Both the position numbers and the translations under genes were made by a program. The notes beneath the pieces were generated by a model that was given only the letters and a program-made list of their open reading frames with translations, did no database searches and had not been told where the DNA came from. From Candidatus Fusicatenibacter intestinigallinarum (GTDB taxonomy: Bacteria > Bacillota > Clostridia > Lachnospirales > Lachnospiraceae), in contig DWWU01000044.1 of the NCBI GenBank assembly GCA_019119555.1, positions 16,898 to 80,897 on the forward strand: 64,000 nt of DNA. The letters run 5' to 3'. This document shows positions 51,169 through 59,157 of this stretch, in pieces. Numbering within the stretch: position 1 is the first letter of the stretch; every line of letters starts with the position of its first letter.

Positions 51169-51927
51169 TCAGGCTTCCTTCAGATCCAGTTCCACAGGAC
51201 AATGATCGGAACCTAAGATTTCCGTATGGATCTTCGCATCTTCCAGACGCGCCTCCAGAGTCTTTGATACACAGAAATAATCAATTCGCCACCCTGCGTT
51301 TTTTGCACGTGCGGAGAAGCGGTAAGACCACCAGGAATAAATCTGTTCTTTGTCCGGATAAAAATATCGGAATGTATCAATGAATCCGTTTTCCAGAAGT
51401 ACCGAAAACTTTTCTCTCTCTTCGTCGGTAAAACCTGCATTCTTACGGTTTGTCTTTGGATTTTTCAGGTCGATTTCTCTGTGAGCGACATTCAGATCGC
51501 CGCAGAAAATCACCGGCCGCTTCTCCTCCAGATCTTTCAGATAAGAAAGAAATGCATCCTCCCATTCCATCCGGTAAGGAAGCCGGGCCAGCTCATTCTG
51601 GGAATTCGGCGTATAGACAGTGACCAGATAAAACTCCGGATACTCCAGAGTGATCACACGCCCTTCTCTGTCGTGCTCCGGAATACCGATCCCATAAGAG
51701 ACGGACAGCGGTTCCTGCTTTGCAAAAACTGCAGTTCCGGAATATCCCTTTTTCTCGGCGTAATTCCAGTACTGATAATAGCCCGGAAGATCCAGCTGGA
51801 TCTGTCCCTCCTGCAGTTTTGTCTCCTGGATGCAGAAAATATCTGCGTCGGCTTCCCTGAAGTACTCCAGAAAGCCTTTGTTCACGCAGGCGCGCAGTCC
51901 ATTTACGTTCCATGAAATAAGTTTCAT
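51169..51927 (-). CDS. exoA: Exodeoxyribonuclease III (AP endonuclease ExoA/XthA)
   Basis: Base-excision-repair AP endonuclease and 3'-5' exonuclease of 252 residues. All active-site motifs of the family are present: [37 protein letters not shown] and GSDHCPVE. Length is typical. GGAGG precedes the ATG. An extended -10 box TGATATAAT (52009-52017, minus) and a GTCTGA-GTTT-TCAGAC dyad (51979-51994) lie upstream. Monocistronic in appearance. Confidence 0.97.
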   Translation of the reverse strand: MKLISWNVNGLRACVNKGFLEYFREADADIFCIQETKLQEGQIQLDLPGYYQYWNYAEKKGYSGTAVFAKQEPLSVSYGIGIPEHDREGRVITLEYPEFYLVTVYTPNSQNELARLPYRMEWEDAFLSYLKDLEEKRPVIFCGDLNVAHREIDLKNPKTNRKNAGFTDEEREKFSVLLENGFIDTFRYFYPDKEQIYSWWSYRFSARAKNAGWRIDYFCVSKTLEARLEDAKIHTEILGSDHCPVELDLKEA

Positions 51928-52008
51928 CGGTCCCTCCTGTTTTCTGATCTATGTTTATGCTGTGAACTGTTCTCACTCGTCTGAGTTTTCAGACAATAAT
52001 ACGATTTT

Positions 52009-52017
52009 ATTATATCA
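52009..52017 (-). promoter_or_regulatory. Extended -10 promoter of exoA
   Basis: Minus strand TGATATAAT (TATAAT at 52009-52014); the -35 region is weak. Confidence 0.5.
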
Positions 52018-52064
52018 TAGAAACCAATCGAAGAAAACCTTTTCTTTGAAAAATCCAACGGTAA

Positions 52065-52199
52065 CGTTACAGTTCAGCCAGGTCTGTGCATTCACTGCAC
52101 AGACCGTATGAAAACGCAGAGCCTGCGGGCATCCGGCCCATCGCGAAGCGATTTTCAATGGCCGGATGCCGTAACAATTCAGTGGTCTGAACTGTTGCG
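52065..52199 (+). repeat. Family A repeat, full copy A10 (135 bp)
   Basis: Nearly identical to A5 over its first 115 bp, including hairpins GTCTGTGCA/TGCACAGAC and GGCATCCGGCC/GGCCGGATGCC. The right palindrome is diverged (AATTCAGTGGTCTGAACTG). Its right end encodes the last codons and stop of the decarboxylase gene. Confidence 0.92.
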
Positions 52200-53663
52200 C
52201 AGAACCCGCAATGTCTTTCCTGCTTTGTCCGCAGTTCCGTGAAATTCACAGCCGGCTTCCCGGTACCGGCGGACTGCCAGAATATGTTCCCGGGTGACAA
52301 TCTCCCCCGGACAGAGAAGCGGAATTCCGGGAGGATAGGGAACAATCATTTCCTTTGTGACTCTTCCGGCGGCCTCCTCCAGCGGCAATGTCTCCCACGA
52401 CGGGGCAAAATATGCTTCCCGGGGCGTCAGAGCCTGGGCGGGCAGCGCAAACACTCCGAATTCTTTTGTATGCATTTTCTCCGGTGCTTTTTCGGAAAGC
52501 TTCTGCGCAAAAGCTTCCCTGACCAGAACTTCCACTCCGTGAACCAGCCGGTCGATGTCCTCCTGCTCATTGGCAAAGGTCACAACGGCAACCACATTTT
52601 CCTCATCGGTCAGCTCCGGGCTGACACGAAAACGTTCGTAGAGCAGTTCTCCCAGCCGGTATCCGGAGATTCCTGCGTCCGACGCGGAAAAAACCAGACG
52701 GGTCACATCCTTGTCAAACATTGCCGGAAGGCTCTGCTTTCCGTTGTCCAGCACGCGGACTCCCGGAATGTTTCTCAGTTTCTCCCCGGCCTGCCCGGCC
52801 AGGCGGACGGCTTTCTCCATCATATCCGTCCCGTGCACCGCAAGCTCTCTTCGCGCCGCGTCGAGGGACGCCATCAGAAGATAGGAGGGCGAAGTGCTCT
52901 GCACGAGATGAAGATTCTCCTCCACTCTTTGGCTGTCAATCCGGTCGGTTCCTAGATGGAGCAGAGAACTCTGCGTGAAGGAGCCGGCCGTCTTGTGAAA
53001 GCTCTGTGCCACAGCATCGGCTCCGCAGGCAAGCGCGCCTTTCGGCAGATCGTCCGAAAAATACAGATGAGAGCCATGGGCTTCGTCCACCAGGAGAAGC
53101 GCGTTGTGCCGGCGGCAGATTCCGGCGATCCGTTCCAGATCACTGGCAATTCCGTAATACGTCGGACTGACCAGAAGAACCGCGCGGCTTTCCGGCTCTC
53201 TCCGGAAAGCCTCCTCAATGGCCTCCGGCGTGACGCTTCCCCAGAGATTCCACGGTTCCAGATACTCCGGCATCACGTAAACCGGCGTGGCTCCGCTCAT
53301 AATCAGCCCCATCAGCACAGATTTGTGGACATTTCTCGGGACAATAATTTTTTCTCCCTCCCGGACGGCGGAAAGAACCATCGCCTCGTTGCCGCAGGTT
53401 GTTCCGTTGACCAGAAAAAAGGTGCGCCGGGCATGAAACAGTTCCGCCGCCAGTTCCTGCGCCTCCCGGATCGGCCCCGTGGGCTGATGGAGATCGTCCA
53501 GGCCTTCCGCCTCGGACAGATCCAGCGCAGCAAGATTTTCCCCCGCCAGCGCCGGAGACAGTCCCCGCAGGAAACGGTGAGCCGGAATGCGGAAATAGGC
53601 CGGCGACTCGTCTCTGAATGCTTTCAGCGCCTCAAGAAGAGGCATATGTTCCTGATTCGTCAT
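52179..53663 (-). CDS. Orn/Lys/Arg-type PLP decarboxylase
   Basis: A 494-residue fold-type I PLP enzyme of the short arginine/lysine/ornithine decarboxylase group (SpeA/Cad type of Firmicutes). PLP contacts are visible as VNGTTCGN, LLVDEAHGSHL and the lysine in QSFHKTAGSFTQSSLL. It probably makes agmatine or cadaverine for polyamine synthesis; substrate cannot be told from sequence. The ATG at 53663 has GGAGG upstream. The last seven codons and the stop lie within repeat A10. A multi-helix leader ending in a T-tract separates it from ilvE. Confidence 0.9.
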   Translation of the reverse strand: MTNQEHMPLLEALKAFRDESPAYFRIPAHRFLRGLSPALAGENLAALDLSEAEGLDDLHQPTGPIREAQELAAELFHARRTFFLVNGTTCGNEAMVLSAVREGEKIIVPRNVHKSVLMGLIMSGATPVYVMPEYLEPWNLWGSVTPEAIEEAFRREPESRAVLLVSPTYYGIASDLERIAGICRRHNALLLVDEAHGSHLYFSDDLPKGALACGADAVAQSFHKTAGSFTQSSLLHLGTDRIDSQRVEENLHLVQSTSPSYLLMASLDAARRELAVHGTDMMEKAVRLAGQAGEKLRNIPGVRVLDNGKQSLPAMFDKDVTRLVFSASDAGISGYRLGELLYERFRVSPELTDEENVVAVVTFANEQEDIDRLVHGVEVLVREAFAQKLSEKAPEKMHTKEFGVFALPAQALTPREAYFAPSWETLPLEEAAGRVTKEMIVPYPPGIPLLCPGEIVTREHILAVRRYREAGCEFHGTADKAGKTLRVLRNSSDH

Positions 53664-53686
53664 ACTTTTCCTCCACAAAAAAACTT

Positions 53687-53829
53687 CCGGCCCGAAAGCG
53701 CCGCCGCTCTTTCAGCCGCGCTTAAAGCGTATCTGACGATTCCGGTCTGCAGGATACGCGCTCCGCCAGGCGCGGTCCATATCCTGCAGACAACCGTTTC
53801 AAACACACTCTCCGGGAACCGGAAGTTCA
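53687..53829 (-). ncRNA. Structured leader or terminator between ilvE and the decarboxylase
   Basis: On the minus strand AACTTCCGG (53821-53829 region) pairs with CCGGAAGTT (53687 region), which is followed by TTTTTTG just before the decarboxylase ribosome binding site. Inside are a perfect 12-bp stem GTCTGCAGGATA/TATCCTGCAGAC (53745-53791) with a CGCG...CGCG inner stem, and an AAGCGC/GCGCTT stem. This could be an ilvE terminator or a regulatory leader; no known riboswitch class was recognised. Confidence 0.5.
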
Positions 53830-53853
53830 TTGAAAATCATTCGTTTGTTCAGA

Positions 53854-54918
53854 TTATTCCACCGGAACGATCCAGCCGTACTTGTCCTCAAGACGTCCCC
53901 ACTGGATACCGGTCAGCGTATCGTAAAGCTTCTGGGTCAGTTCGCCGATCTTGAAATCATTGACTGTCACCTTGTCGTCTTTGTATACCAGTTCGCCCAC
54001 CGGAGATACGACTGCCGCGGTTCCTGTTCCGAAAGCCTCCTCCAGCGTGCCGTCATGGCCGGCTTTCATCAGGTCATCGATGGAAAGATGTGTCTCGTTT
54101 ACCTTATATCCCCAGTCTTTCAGGATATGGATCAGCGAGTCACGGGTAACGCCCGGAAGAACGGTGCCCTCCAGCGGCGCAGTGTAGATCTCGCCTGCGA
54201 TCTTGAACATGATGTTCATGGTTCCGACTTCCTCCACGTATTTGCGGTGAACGCCGTCCAGCCACAGAACCTGGGTGCATCCCATTTTCTCAGCTTTTAC
54301 CTGTCCGGCAATGGAGCTGGCGTAGTTGCCGCCGCATTTTGTAAATCCGGTTCCGCCCTGTACCGCACGGACATATTCATCCTCCACAAGGATCTTTACC
54401 GGATCAATACCTTCCGGATAGTAAGCGCCTACCGGGCTGGTGATGATCACAAATTTATAGGATTTTGCCATATGTACGCCCAGGCTGTACTCTGTCGCGA
54501 ACATAAACGGGCGGATGTAAAGAGAAGTATCCGGTTCAGACGGTACCCAGTCTTCCTGCACGCGCACCAGCTCTTTTACCGCCTCCACAAACATATCCTC
54601 CGGGAACGCCGGCATGCACAGACGCTCGTTGGATTTGATCATACGGCGTGCGTTCATCTCCGGGCGGAACAGCTGTACCTTTCCCTCTGCGGTACGGTAT
54701 GCCTTCAGTCCCTCAAAAGTCTCCTGCGCGTAGTGGAGAACCATCGTTGCCGGATCCATAGCGATCGGCGCATACGGTACGATGCGCGCATCATGCCATT
54801 CCTGTCCCAGATCCCAGTCCATCACAAACATATAATCGGTAAAATATTTGCCAAAGCCAAGGTGCTTCTGATCCGGTTTCTCCAGTGGCTGCTCTCTTTT
54901 TTCAAATCTGATTTCCAT
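53854..54918 (-). CDS. ilvE: Branched-chain amino acid aminotransferase
   Basis: Fold-type IV PLP aminotransferase that interconverts leucine, isoleucine and valine with their keto acids. The 354-residue protein is of the longer BCAT type, with the PLP lysine in FTKCGGNYASS (about residue 194), LFRPEMNARRM, and the EVGTMNIMF and GTGTAAVVSPVG cofactor loops. GGGGAGG precedes the ATG. It has its own promoter about 90 nt upstream; no T-box leader was seen. Confidence 0.96.
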   Translation of the reverse strand: MEIRFEKREQPLEKPDQKHLGFGKYFTDYMFVMDWDLGQEWHDARIVPYAPIAMDPATMVLHYAQETFEGLKAYRTAEGKVQLFRPEMNARRMIKSNERLCMPAFPEDMFVEAVKELVRVQEDWVPSEPDTSLYIRPFMFATEYSLGVHMAKSYKFVIITSPVGAYYPEGIDPVKILVEDEYVRAVQGGTGFTKCGGNYASSIAGQVKAEKMGCTQVLWLDGVHRKYVEEVGTMNIMFKIAGEIYTAPLEGTVLPGVTRDSLIHILKDWGYKVNETHLSIDDLMKAGHDGTLEEAFGTGTAAVVSPVGELVYKDDKVTVNDFKIGELTQKLYDTLTGIQWGRLEDKYGWIVPVE

Positions 54919-54965
54919 AGTACATCCTCCCCGGCATTTTCTGCCTTTTCATAAAAATTTTTATC

Positions 54966-54989
54966 ACGGTTCAGCTGGCCGAACTGCAT
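54966..54989. repeat. Family A-like palindrome in the ilvE leader
   Basis: CGGTTCAGCTGGCCGAACTG, a diverged terminal palindrome between the ilvE promoter and start codon. Confidence 0.6.
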
Positions 54990-55007
54990 AAATTTTTGAC
55001 TGTAACC

Positions 55008-55036
55008 AGTATAAAACCGTAATCCTTTCGCGTCAA
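55008..55036 (-). promoter_or_regulatory. ilvE promoter
   Basis: Minus strand: TTGACG (55031-55036), 17-nt spacer, TATACT (55008-55013). Confidence 0.7.
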
Positions 55037-55067
55037 TAGAAAATCCTCCCAAACAAAAAAAGAATTA

Positions 55068-55096
55068 TTGTATTTTTTCCTGTAATCTGTTAAAAT
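55068..55096 (+). promoter_or_regulatory. DUF1292 gene promoter
   Basis: TTGTAT (55068-55073), 17-nt spacer, TAAAAT (55091-55096). Repeat A11 would lie in the transcribed leader. The 363-bp gap 54919-55281 holds both divergent promoters and A11. Confidence 0.55.
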
Positions 55097-55117
55097 TTCA
55101 GGACAGACGTAACCGTT

Positions 55118-55252
55118 CGTTATCGTTCAGCCAGGTCTGTGCATTCCCTGTACAGACTGTATGAAAACGCAGAGCCTGTGGGCATCCGGCCCATCGCGAA
55201 GTGTTTTTCAATGGACGGATGCCGTAACAGTTCAGCTGGCTGAACTGTTACG
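55118..55252 (+). repeat. Family A repeat, full copy A11 (135 bp)
   Basis: Same length and order of hairpins as A5 and A10, with scattered changes (for example CCCTGTACAGAC and GAAGTGTTTTTC) that weaken the inner stems, but with a perfect right palindrome. It ends 29 nt before the DUF1292 ATG. Confidence 0.92.
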
Positions 55253-55281
55253 AAAATATCAAAAGAAAGAAGGATCTTATC

Positions 55282-55626
55282 ATGGATGAAAAATTTACAC
55301 AGTCTGCCGCTTGTGCCGGCGACTGCGCTTCCTGCGGAAGCGACTGTGGAATCGACGGAAACCAGCCGACCGTCACACTGACTCTGGAAGATGACTCGGA
55401 AGTTGTCTGCGCGGTTCTGAACATCTTCTCCGCGCCGAACGACAGGGAATACATCGCTCTTCTTCCTCTGGACGAGGACGGAAAAAATCAGGACGGAGAA
55501 GTTTACCTCTACCGCTATTCCGAGACAGAAAACGGACAGCCGATGCTCGCAAACATCGAGGAGGACGAAGAATACGAGACAGCCGCGGAAGCGTTCAACG
55601 AACTGCTGGACCAGATGGCCCCGTAA
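55282..55626 (+). CDS. DUF1292 family protein with N-terminal Cys cluster
   Basis: A 114-residue acidic protein. Residues 28-105 form the DUF1292 domain (TVTLTLEDDSEVVCAVL, EYIALLPLDE, GEVYLYRY), a small family of unknown function widespread in Firmicutes. The N-terminus carries four cysteines in CAGDCASCGSDC (residues 11-22), a spacing suited to zinc or a cluster. GAAGGA lies before the ATG. The gene has its own promoter and a large terminator and is bracketed by family A elements. Confidence 0.88.
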   Translation: MDEKFTQSAACAGDCASCGSDCGIDGNQPTVTLTLEDDSEVVCAVLNIFSAPNDREYIALLPLDEDGKNQDGEVYLYRYSETENGQPMLANIEEDEEYETAAEAFNELLDQMAP

Positions 55627-55656
55627 AGACTCCCCTGCATCAGAGCTGAAATCAGA

Positions 55657-55684
55657 GTTACAGTTCCGCTGGCTGAACTGTTAC
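55657..55684. repeat. Family A terminal palindrome, copy A12
   Basis: GTTACAGTTCCGC/GGCTGAACTGTTAC, 31 nt after the DUF1292 stop. Confidence 0.75.
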
Positions 55685-55691
55685 AAATCAG

Positions 55692-55792
55692 AAAAAGAGC
55701 GCACGGAAATCAGAACGGTCTCTTTCCGCAGGACGGGCAGCGCCCGCCCTGCCGGGAAACGGATATGTTCTGATTTTCCGGCGCTCTTTTTT
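55692..55792 (+). terminator. Large two-tier terminator after DUF1292
   Basis: Outer stem AAAAAGAGCGC-CGGAAATCAGAAC pairs with GTTCTGATTTTCCGG-CGCTCTTTTTT; an inner GGGCAG-GCGC/GCGC-CTGCC-type stem sits at the tip. About 100 nt long and ends in six Ts. Confidence 0.8.
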
Positions 55793-55810
55793 GCTGTGCT
55801 TTCCGCGCCT

Positions 55811-55935
55811 GTAACAGTTCATCCGGCGGAACTGCCGTAACTGTTCATTCAGCAGAACGGTTACAACATCCGGCCATGGAAAATCGCCTCGCGATGGACC
55901 GGATGCCTGCAGGCACTATGCTGAAAGTGAATGCT
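55811..55935 (-). repeat. Family A repeat, copy A13 (rearranged)
   Basis: Two terminal palindromes in tandem (GTAACAGTTCATCC and GTAACTGTTCATTCAGCAGAAC) followed by the GGCATCC-type hairpin (ATCCGGCC/GGACCGGAT) and GCAGGCACTATG in minus orientation. It fills most of the 476-bp gap 55627-56102 together with A12, the terminator and A14. Confidence 0.75.
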
Positions 55936-56027
55936 ACAGCACACTGGTTAAACGGTAACATATACTTTTCAAATGCGACTGATTTTTACTGCTCTTTTTA
56001 ACATCTGTTTCACGAATGATATACAAG

Positions 56028-56033
56028 TATAAT
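56028..56033 (+). promoter_or_regulatory. Probable -10 box of the XRE regulator gene
   Basis: TATAAT at 56028-56033 with a weak -35 (CTGTTT at 56005-56010). A14 falls in the predicted leader. Confidence 0.45.
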
Positions 56034-56045
56034 GGAAATATGTAA

Positions 56046-56072
56046 TAACAGTTCAGCCGGCTGAACTGTAAC
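56046..56072. repeat. Family A terminal palindrome, copy A14
   Basis: TAACAGTTCAGCC/GGCTGAACTGTAAC, about 30 nt before the XRE gene start. Confidence 0.8.
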
Positions 56073-56102
56073 AAGACGTAACAGTAAAAGCTGAGGTAAA
56101 TT

Positions 56103-56426
56103 ATGCGAGATACAGATGTTATTCAGCACATTCAGGATCTGTGCAAAGAACGTAACTGGAGTTATTACCGTCTGGCAAAAGAGTCTGACATCCCTTACTC
56201 CACACTGAACAACATGATCAGCCGCACCAATATTCCCACGATCCCGACGCTGCAGAAGCTCTGTGACGGATTCGGCATCACACTGGCCGATTTTTTCCTA
56301 GACCAGCCCGAACATCCGCAGCTGACAGACGGTCAGAAAGAACTTGTGGAGCTGTACAATCGTCTGGATCATGAGAAAAAGAATGTTCTGAAAGCTTATA
56401 TCAAGGGGCTGCTGATGGAGGTATAG
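56103..56426 (+). CDS. XRE-family helix-turn-helix regulator
   Basis: A 107-residue cytoplasmic protein with a Cro/C1-type helix-turn-helix (residues 6-65, YRLAKESDIPYSTLNNMISR as recognition region) and a C-terminal helical segment (QKELVELYNRLD) seen in stand-alone clostridial regulators. The target is unknown. GAGGTAA precedes the ATG. It is convergent with the aldo/keto reductase gene, only 7 nt apart, with no clear terminator between them. Confidence 0.9.
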   Translation: MRDTDVIQHIQDLCKERNWSYYRLAKESDIPYSTLNNMISRTNIPTIPTLQKLCDGFGITLADFFLDQPEHPQLTDGQKELVELYNRLDHEKKNVLKAYIKGLLMEV

Positions 56427-56433
56427 ACCGCCG

Positions 56434-57576
56434 TTATCCCAGAAGGTTCTGGGCGGCGGTCATTTTTTCTGCCACGGGAACCCCGAACGGACATCGCTTC
56501 TCACAGGCGTGACAGGCAATGCAGTCCCCTCCGTTGGCCGACAGTCCCCGGTAATGCTCTTTCAGCGTTCCCGGCACATTGTCCTGCAGCAGCGCCAGAT
56601 CATACAGCTTATTCACCATCGCAATATCGATTCCCGACGGACAGGGAGCACAGTGGCCGCAGTACGTGCAGCTGCCGTAATATGCGTGGGCCGGCGCGCC
56701 GGCCAGAACGGTCGCATAATCCTTTTCCTCCCCGGAAGCCGTCTCATAAGCCGCCGCAGCTCTCACCTGCTCCGGCGTCTCGCAGCCAACCATGATGCTG
56801 GCCACTGCCGGCCGGGTCAGCGCATAGTGGATGCACTGCACAGGCGTCAGCGCAACGCCGAACGGCGAAGTATCTGCGGAAAACAGCCTGCCGCCGGCAT
56901 ATCCCTTCATCACCGTGATCCCCACGCCATTGGCCTCACAGATACGGTACAGCTCTGCTCGTTCCGGAGCGATGCCTCCCAGCGACTCGTCGTAGGTTTC
57001 ACTGAAATATTCGTTGAGATCCTCTGTCGCCGGCATCATATCGAACGCCGGATTGACGCTGAACAGAATCATCTCAATCTTTCCGCTCCCGGCAGCCAGC
57101 CGGGCAACCGCCGGATTGTGGGTGCTCATTCCGATATGGCGGATGACTCCCTTTTCTTTCAGCTCCTTTGCCCAGGCATAAAATTCCCCTTCCATGATCC
57201 GGTGAAATTCCTTCTGCTCGTCTACGAAATGAATCATCCCCAGATCAATGTAATCGGTTTCCAGCCGGTCCAGAAGATCCTGAAACGCGGTTTTTGCCGC
57301 CGCAAGATCCCTGGTCCGCACATACTGACCATTCTGCCAGGTGGATCCGAGATGCCCCTGGATCATCCACCGTTCCCGGCGGCCGCGGATTGCCTTTCCG
57401 ATGTTGGATCTCACGTTGGGCTCAGACATCCAGCAGTCCAGAAGATTGATTCCCGCAGCCTCACACTCCAGGATCACCTCCCGGACTTCTTCCTCGCCGT
57501 GACGTTCCAGCCACTCTGCGCCCAGGCCGATCTCGCTGACCTTTAACCCTGTTTTTCCAAGCTCTCTGTAAATCAT
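56434..57576 (-). CDS. Aldo/keto reductase with C-terminal ferredoxin-like clusters
   Basis: A 380-residue oxidoreductase. The N-terminal TIM-barrel AKR domain (residues 1-270) begins MIYRELGKTGLKVSEIGLG and has the catalytic-tetrad region with IHFVDEQ; the C-terminus has two cysteine clusters, CTYCGHCAPCPSG and CIACHACEKRCPFG, each able to hold a [4Fe-4S] cluster. This AKR-ferredoxin architecture is common in anaerobes; substrate is unknown. It starts 11 nt after the M18 peptidase gene, so they share a transcript. Confidence 0.92.
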   Translation of the reverse strand: MIYRELGKTGLKVSEIGLGAEWLERHGEEEVREVILECEAAGINLLDCWMSEPNVRSNIGKAIRGRRERWMIQGHLGSTWQNGQYVRTRDLAAAKTAFQDLLDRLETDYIDLGMIHFVDEQKEFHRIMEGEFYAWAKELKEKGVIRHIGMSTHNPAVARLAAGSGKIEMILFSVNPAFDMMPATEDLNEYFSETYDESLGGIAPERAELYRICEANGVGITVMKGYAGGRLFSADTSPFGVALTPVQCIHYALTRPAVASIMVGCETPEQVRAAAAYETASGEEKDYATVLAGAPAHAYYGSCTYCGHCAPCPSGIDIAMVNKLYDLALLQDNVPGTLKEHYRGLSANGGDCIACHACEKRCPFGVPVAEKMTAAQNLLG

Positions 57577-57587
57577 TTTTTCTCCTT

Positions 57588-58889
57588 TCAGAAAGCAAAG
57601 CCTCCCTCGTCCGCATGGAGAGGCGTCTCATAGAATTTTTTTGAAAACTGTACCAGATATTCCGTATCCTGGGTTCCCGCCGTCTCATAGGGCGAATGCA
57701 TCGCCAGCTGTGCAAGGCCGATGTCAACGCTTGCCGCGGATACCTGAGATGTGGAAATACCGCCCAGCGTAGAACCTCCCGGTATATTGGAATGGTTTGC
57801 AAACACCTGATACGGTACGCCTGCCTCCCGGCAGATCTTCTTTGTCACCGCCTCAGACACCGCATCCGTCGTATACTTCTGATTCGCACTCTGCTTGATG
57901 ACAATTCCCTTGTTCATATAAACGCGGCTGACCGGATCATATTTTTCCGGGTGCGCCGGGTGCTGGGCATGGGCATTGTCCGCCGAAACCAGAAAACTGT
58001 CCGCCACTGCACATTTCAGCGAAAGTGCATCTCCGCCGAGTCCGTACCAGACGCGTTCCAGCGTGTCGGCCAGAAACGTAGACGCAGCTCCCTGCTTCGT
58101 GCTGCTGCCAACTTCCTCATTGTCAAATACACAGTACACGGAAATTTTCTCTCCGCCCTCTGCAGCCAGGAATCCCTCCAGTGTTCCGTACGCACACTGG
58201 AGATCGTCCAGTCTTGTGCTTCCCACGTATTCCTCCTCTACTCCGTAGAGCGTACCGGGGACACGATTATACAGATACAGATCCATTCCCAGAATATCCT
58301 CTTTCGCCGCGCTGCATCCCAGCGCTTCGAAGAAATGATCTTTCGCATCCGGCCCGCCGATCACCGGCAGCAGTTCCTTCTGCGCGTCATAACTGAGATT
58401 CTCATTCAGCTGGCGGTTCAGGTGAATCGGCATGTTCGGAATCATGGTCAGATTTTTTCCGGAATCCACCAGTTCAGAGCGCACGCCGTTCTCTGTCTGC
58501 ACGATCACGCGGCCTGCAATTCCCAGCGGGCGATCCAGCCACGGCGCCATGATCATCCCTCCATAACGTTCCACATTCAGCCGGGTATAATTTCCGTCTG
58601 TCAGGAACGGATTTTCCCCTTTGACCTTGAAGGCAGGGGAGTCGCTGTGGCTTGCCATCAGCTGGAAACCGCCTTTCGGATCCTGCGGAATCCGGAAAGC
58701 GATGATGGAGGAACCGTTGCGCTGTGTATAATACTTCCCGCCGCAGGCTACATCAAACGGCTTTGTCTCCGGCAGATATTCAAACCCTTCCTGTTCCAGC
58801 CGTTCTGCGATCGCGCGGACTGCGTGAAAAGGGCTGGGGCTTTTTTCAATAAACGCTAATAACGCCTGTGTTCTCTCTTTTGCTGTCAT
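57588..58889 (-). CDS. M18 family aminopeptidase
   Basis: Cytoplasmic zinc aminopeptidase of 433 residues (aspartyl aminopeptidase/aminopeptidase I family), acting on N-terminal acidic or neutral residues of peptides. Zinc ligands and catalytic residues lie in LMASHSDSPAF, FDNEEVGSSTKQGA and the C-terminal MHSPYETAG. Length is normal. AAGGAGG is upstream of the ATG and a TTGACA/TATATT promoter lies beyond. First gene of a two-gene unit with the aldo/keto reductase. Confidence 0.95.
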   Translation of the reverse strand: MTAKERTQALLAFIEKSPSPFHAVRAIAERLEQEGFEYLPETKPFDVACGGKYYTQRNGSSIIAFRIPQDPKGGFQLMASHSDSPAFKVKGENPFLTDGNYTRLNVERYGGMIMAPWLDRPLGIAGRVIVQTENGVRSELVDSGKNLTMIPNMPIHLNRQLNENLSYDAQKELLPVIGGPDAKDHFFEALGCSAAKEDILGMDLYLYNRVPGTLYGVEEEYVGSTRLDDLQCAYGTLEGFLAAEGGEKISVYCVFDNEEVGSSTKQGAASTFLADTLERVWYGLGGDALSLKCAVADSFLVSADNAHAQHPAHPEKYDPVSRVYMNKGIVIKQSANQKYTTDAVSEAVTKKICREAGVPYQVFANHSNIPGGSTLGGISTSQVSAASVDIGLAQLAMHSPYETAGTQDTEYLVQFSKKFYETPLHADEGGFAF

Positions 58890-58929
58890 TGTATTTTCTG
58901 TACCTCCTTACATTTTCTGACACAACTAA

Positions 58930-58958
58930 AATATAGTAAAAAATGCAGGGGATGTCAA
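58930..58958 (-). promoter_or_regulatory. M18 aminopeptidase promoter
   Basis: Minus strand: TTGACA (58953-58958), 17-nt spacer, TATATT (58930-58935). Confidence 0.75.
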
Positions 58959-58975
58959 CACAGAAGGCACAAGAT

Positions 58976-59052
58976 CGGCGGGCATCCAACCCATCGCGAA
59001 GCGATTTTCAATGGCCGGATGCCGTAACAGTTCAGCCAGCTGAACTGTTACG
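58976..59052 (+). repeat. Family A repeat, right half, copy A15
   Basis: GGGCATCCAACCCATCGCGAAGC ... ATGGCCGGATGCC hairpin followed by a perfect terminal palindrome (CGTAACAGTTCAGC/GCTGAACTGTTACG arms). Confidence 0.85.
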
Positions 59053-59085
59053 ATGTAAGGTTAGATTTCGTAACAGCTCTCACAA

Positions 59086-59127
59086 CAGGAAGGACAGAGC
59101 CTCAGATCGGCTCTGTCCTTCCTGTTC
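59086..59127. terminator. Hairpin downstream of the GH32 genes
   Basis: Perfect stem ACAGGAAGGACAGAGCC/GGCTCTGTCCTTCCTGT (17 bp) with a 7-nt loop. The T-tract is short, so termination strength is uncertain. Confidence 0.6.
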
Positions 59128-59157
59128 GGCCGGAGACGGTATCTCCCGCCGTATTTC

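Noticed and set aside
52067..52345. Minus-strand frame through family A encoding ENRFAMGRMPAG-type peptides, also seen at 48161-48571 and 8090-8302
   Set aside because: The similarity comes from the DNA repeat, not from a protein family. The 135-bp unit is 45 codons long and open in one frame, which makes it an annotation trap.
54919..55117. T-box or other amino-acid riboswitch before ilvE
   Set aside because: The leader is short, with one small palindrome; no T-box sequence or specifier-loop architecture was seen.
8105..58976. CRISPR array
   Set aside because: The repeats are dispersed over tens of kilobases, not regularly spaced, and no cas gene is present.
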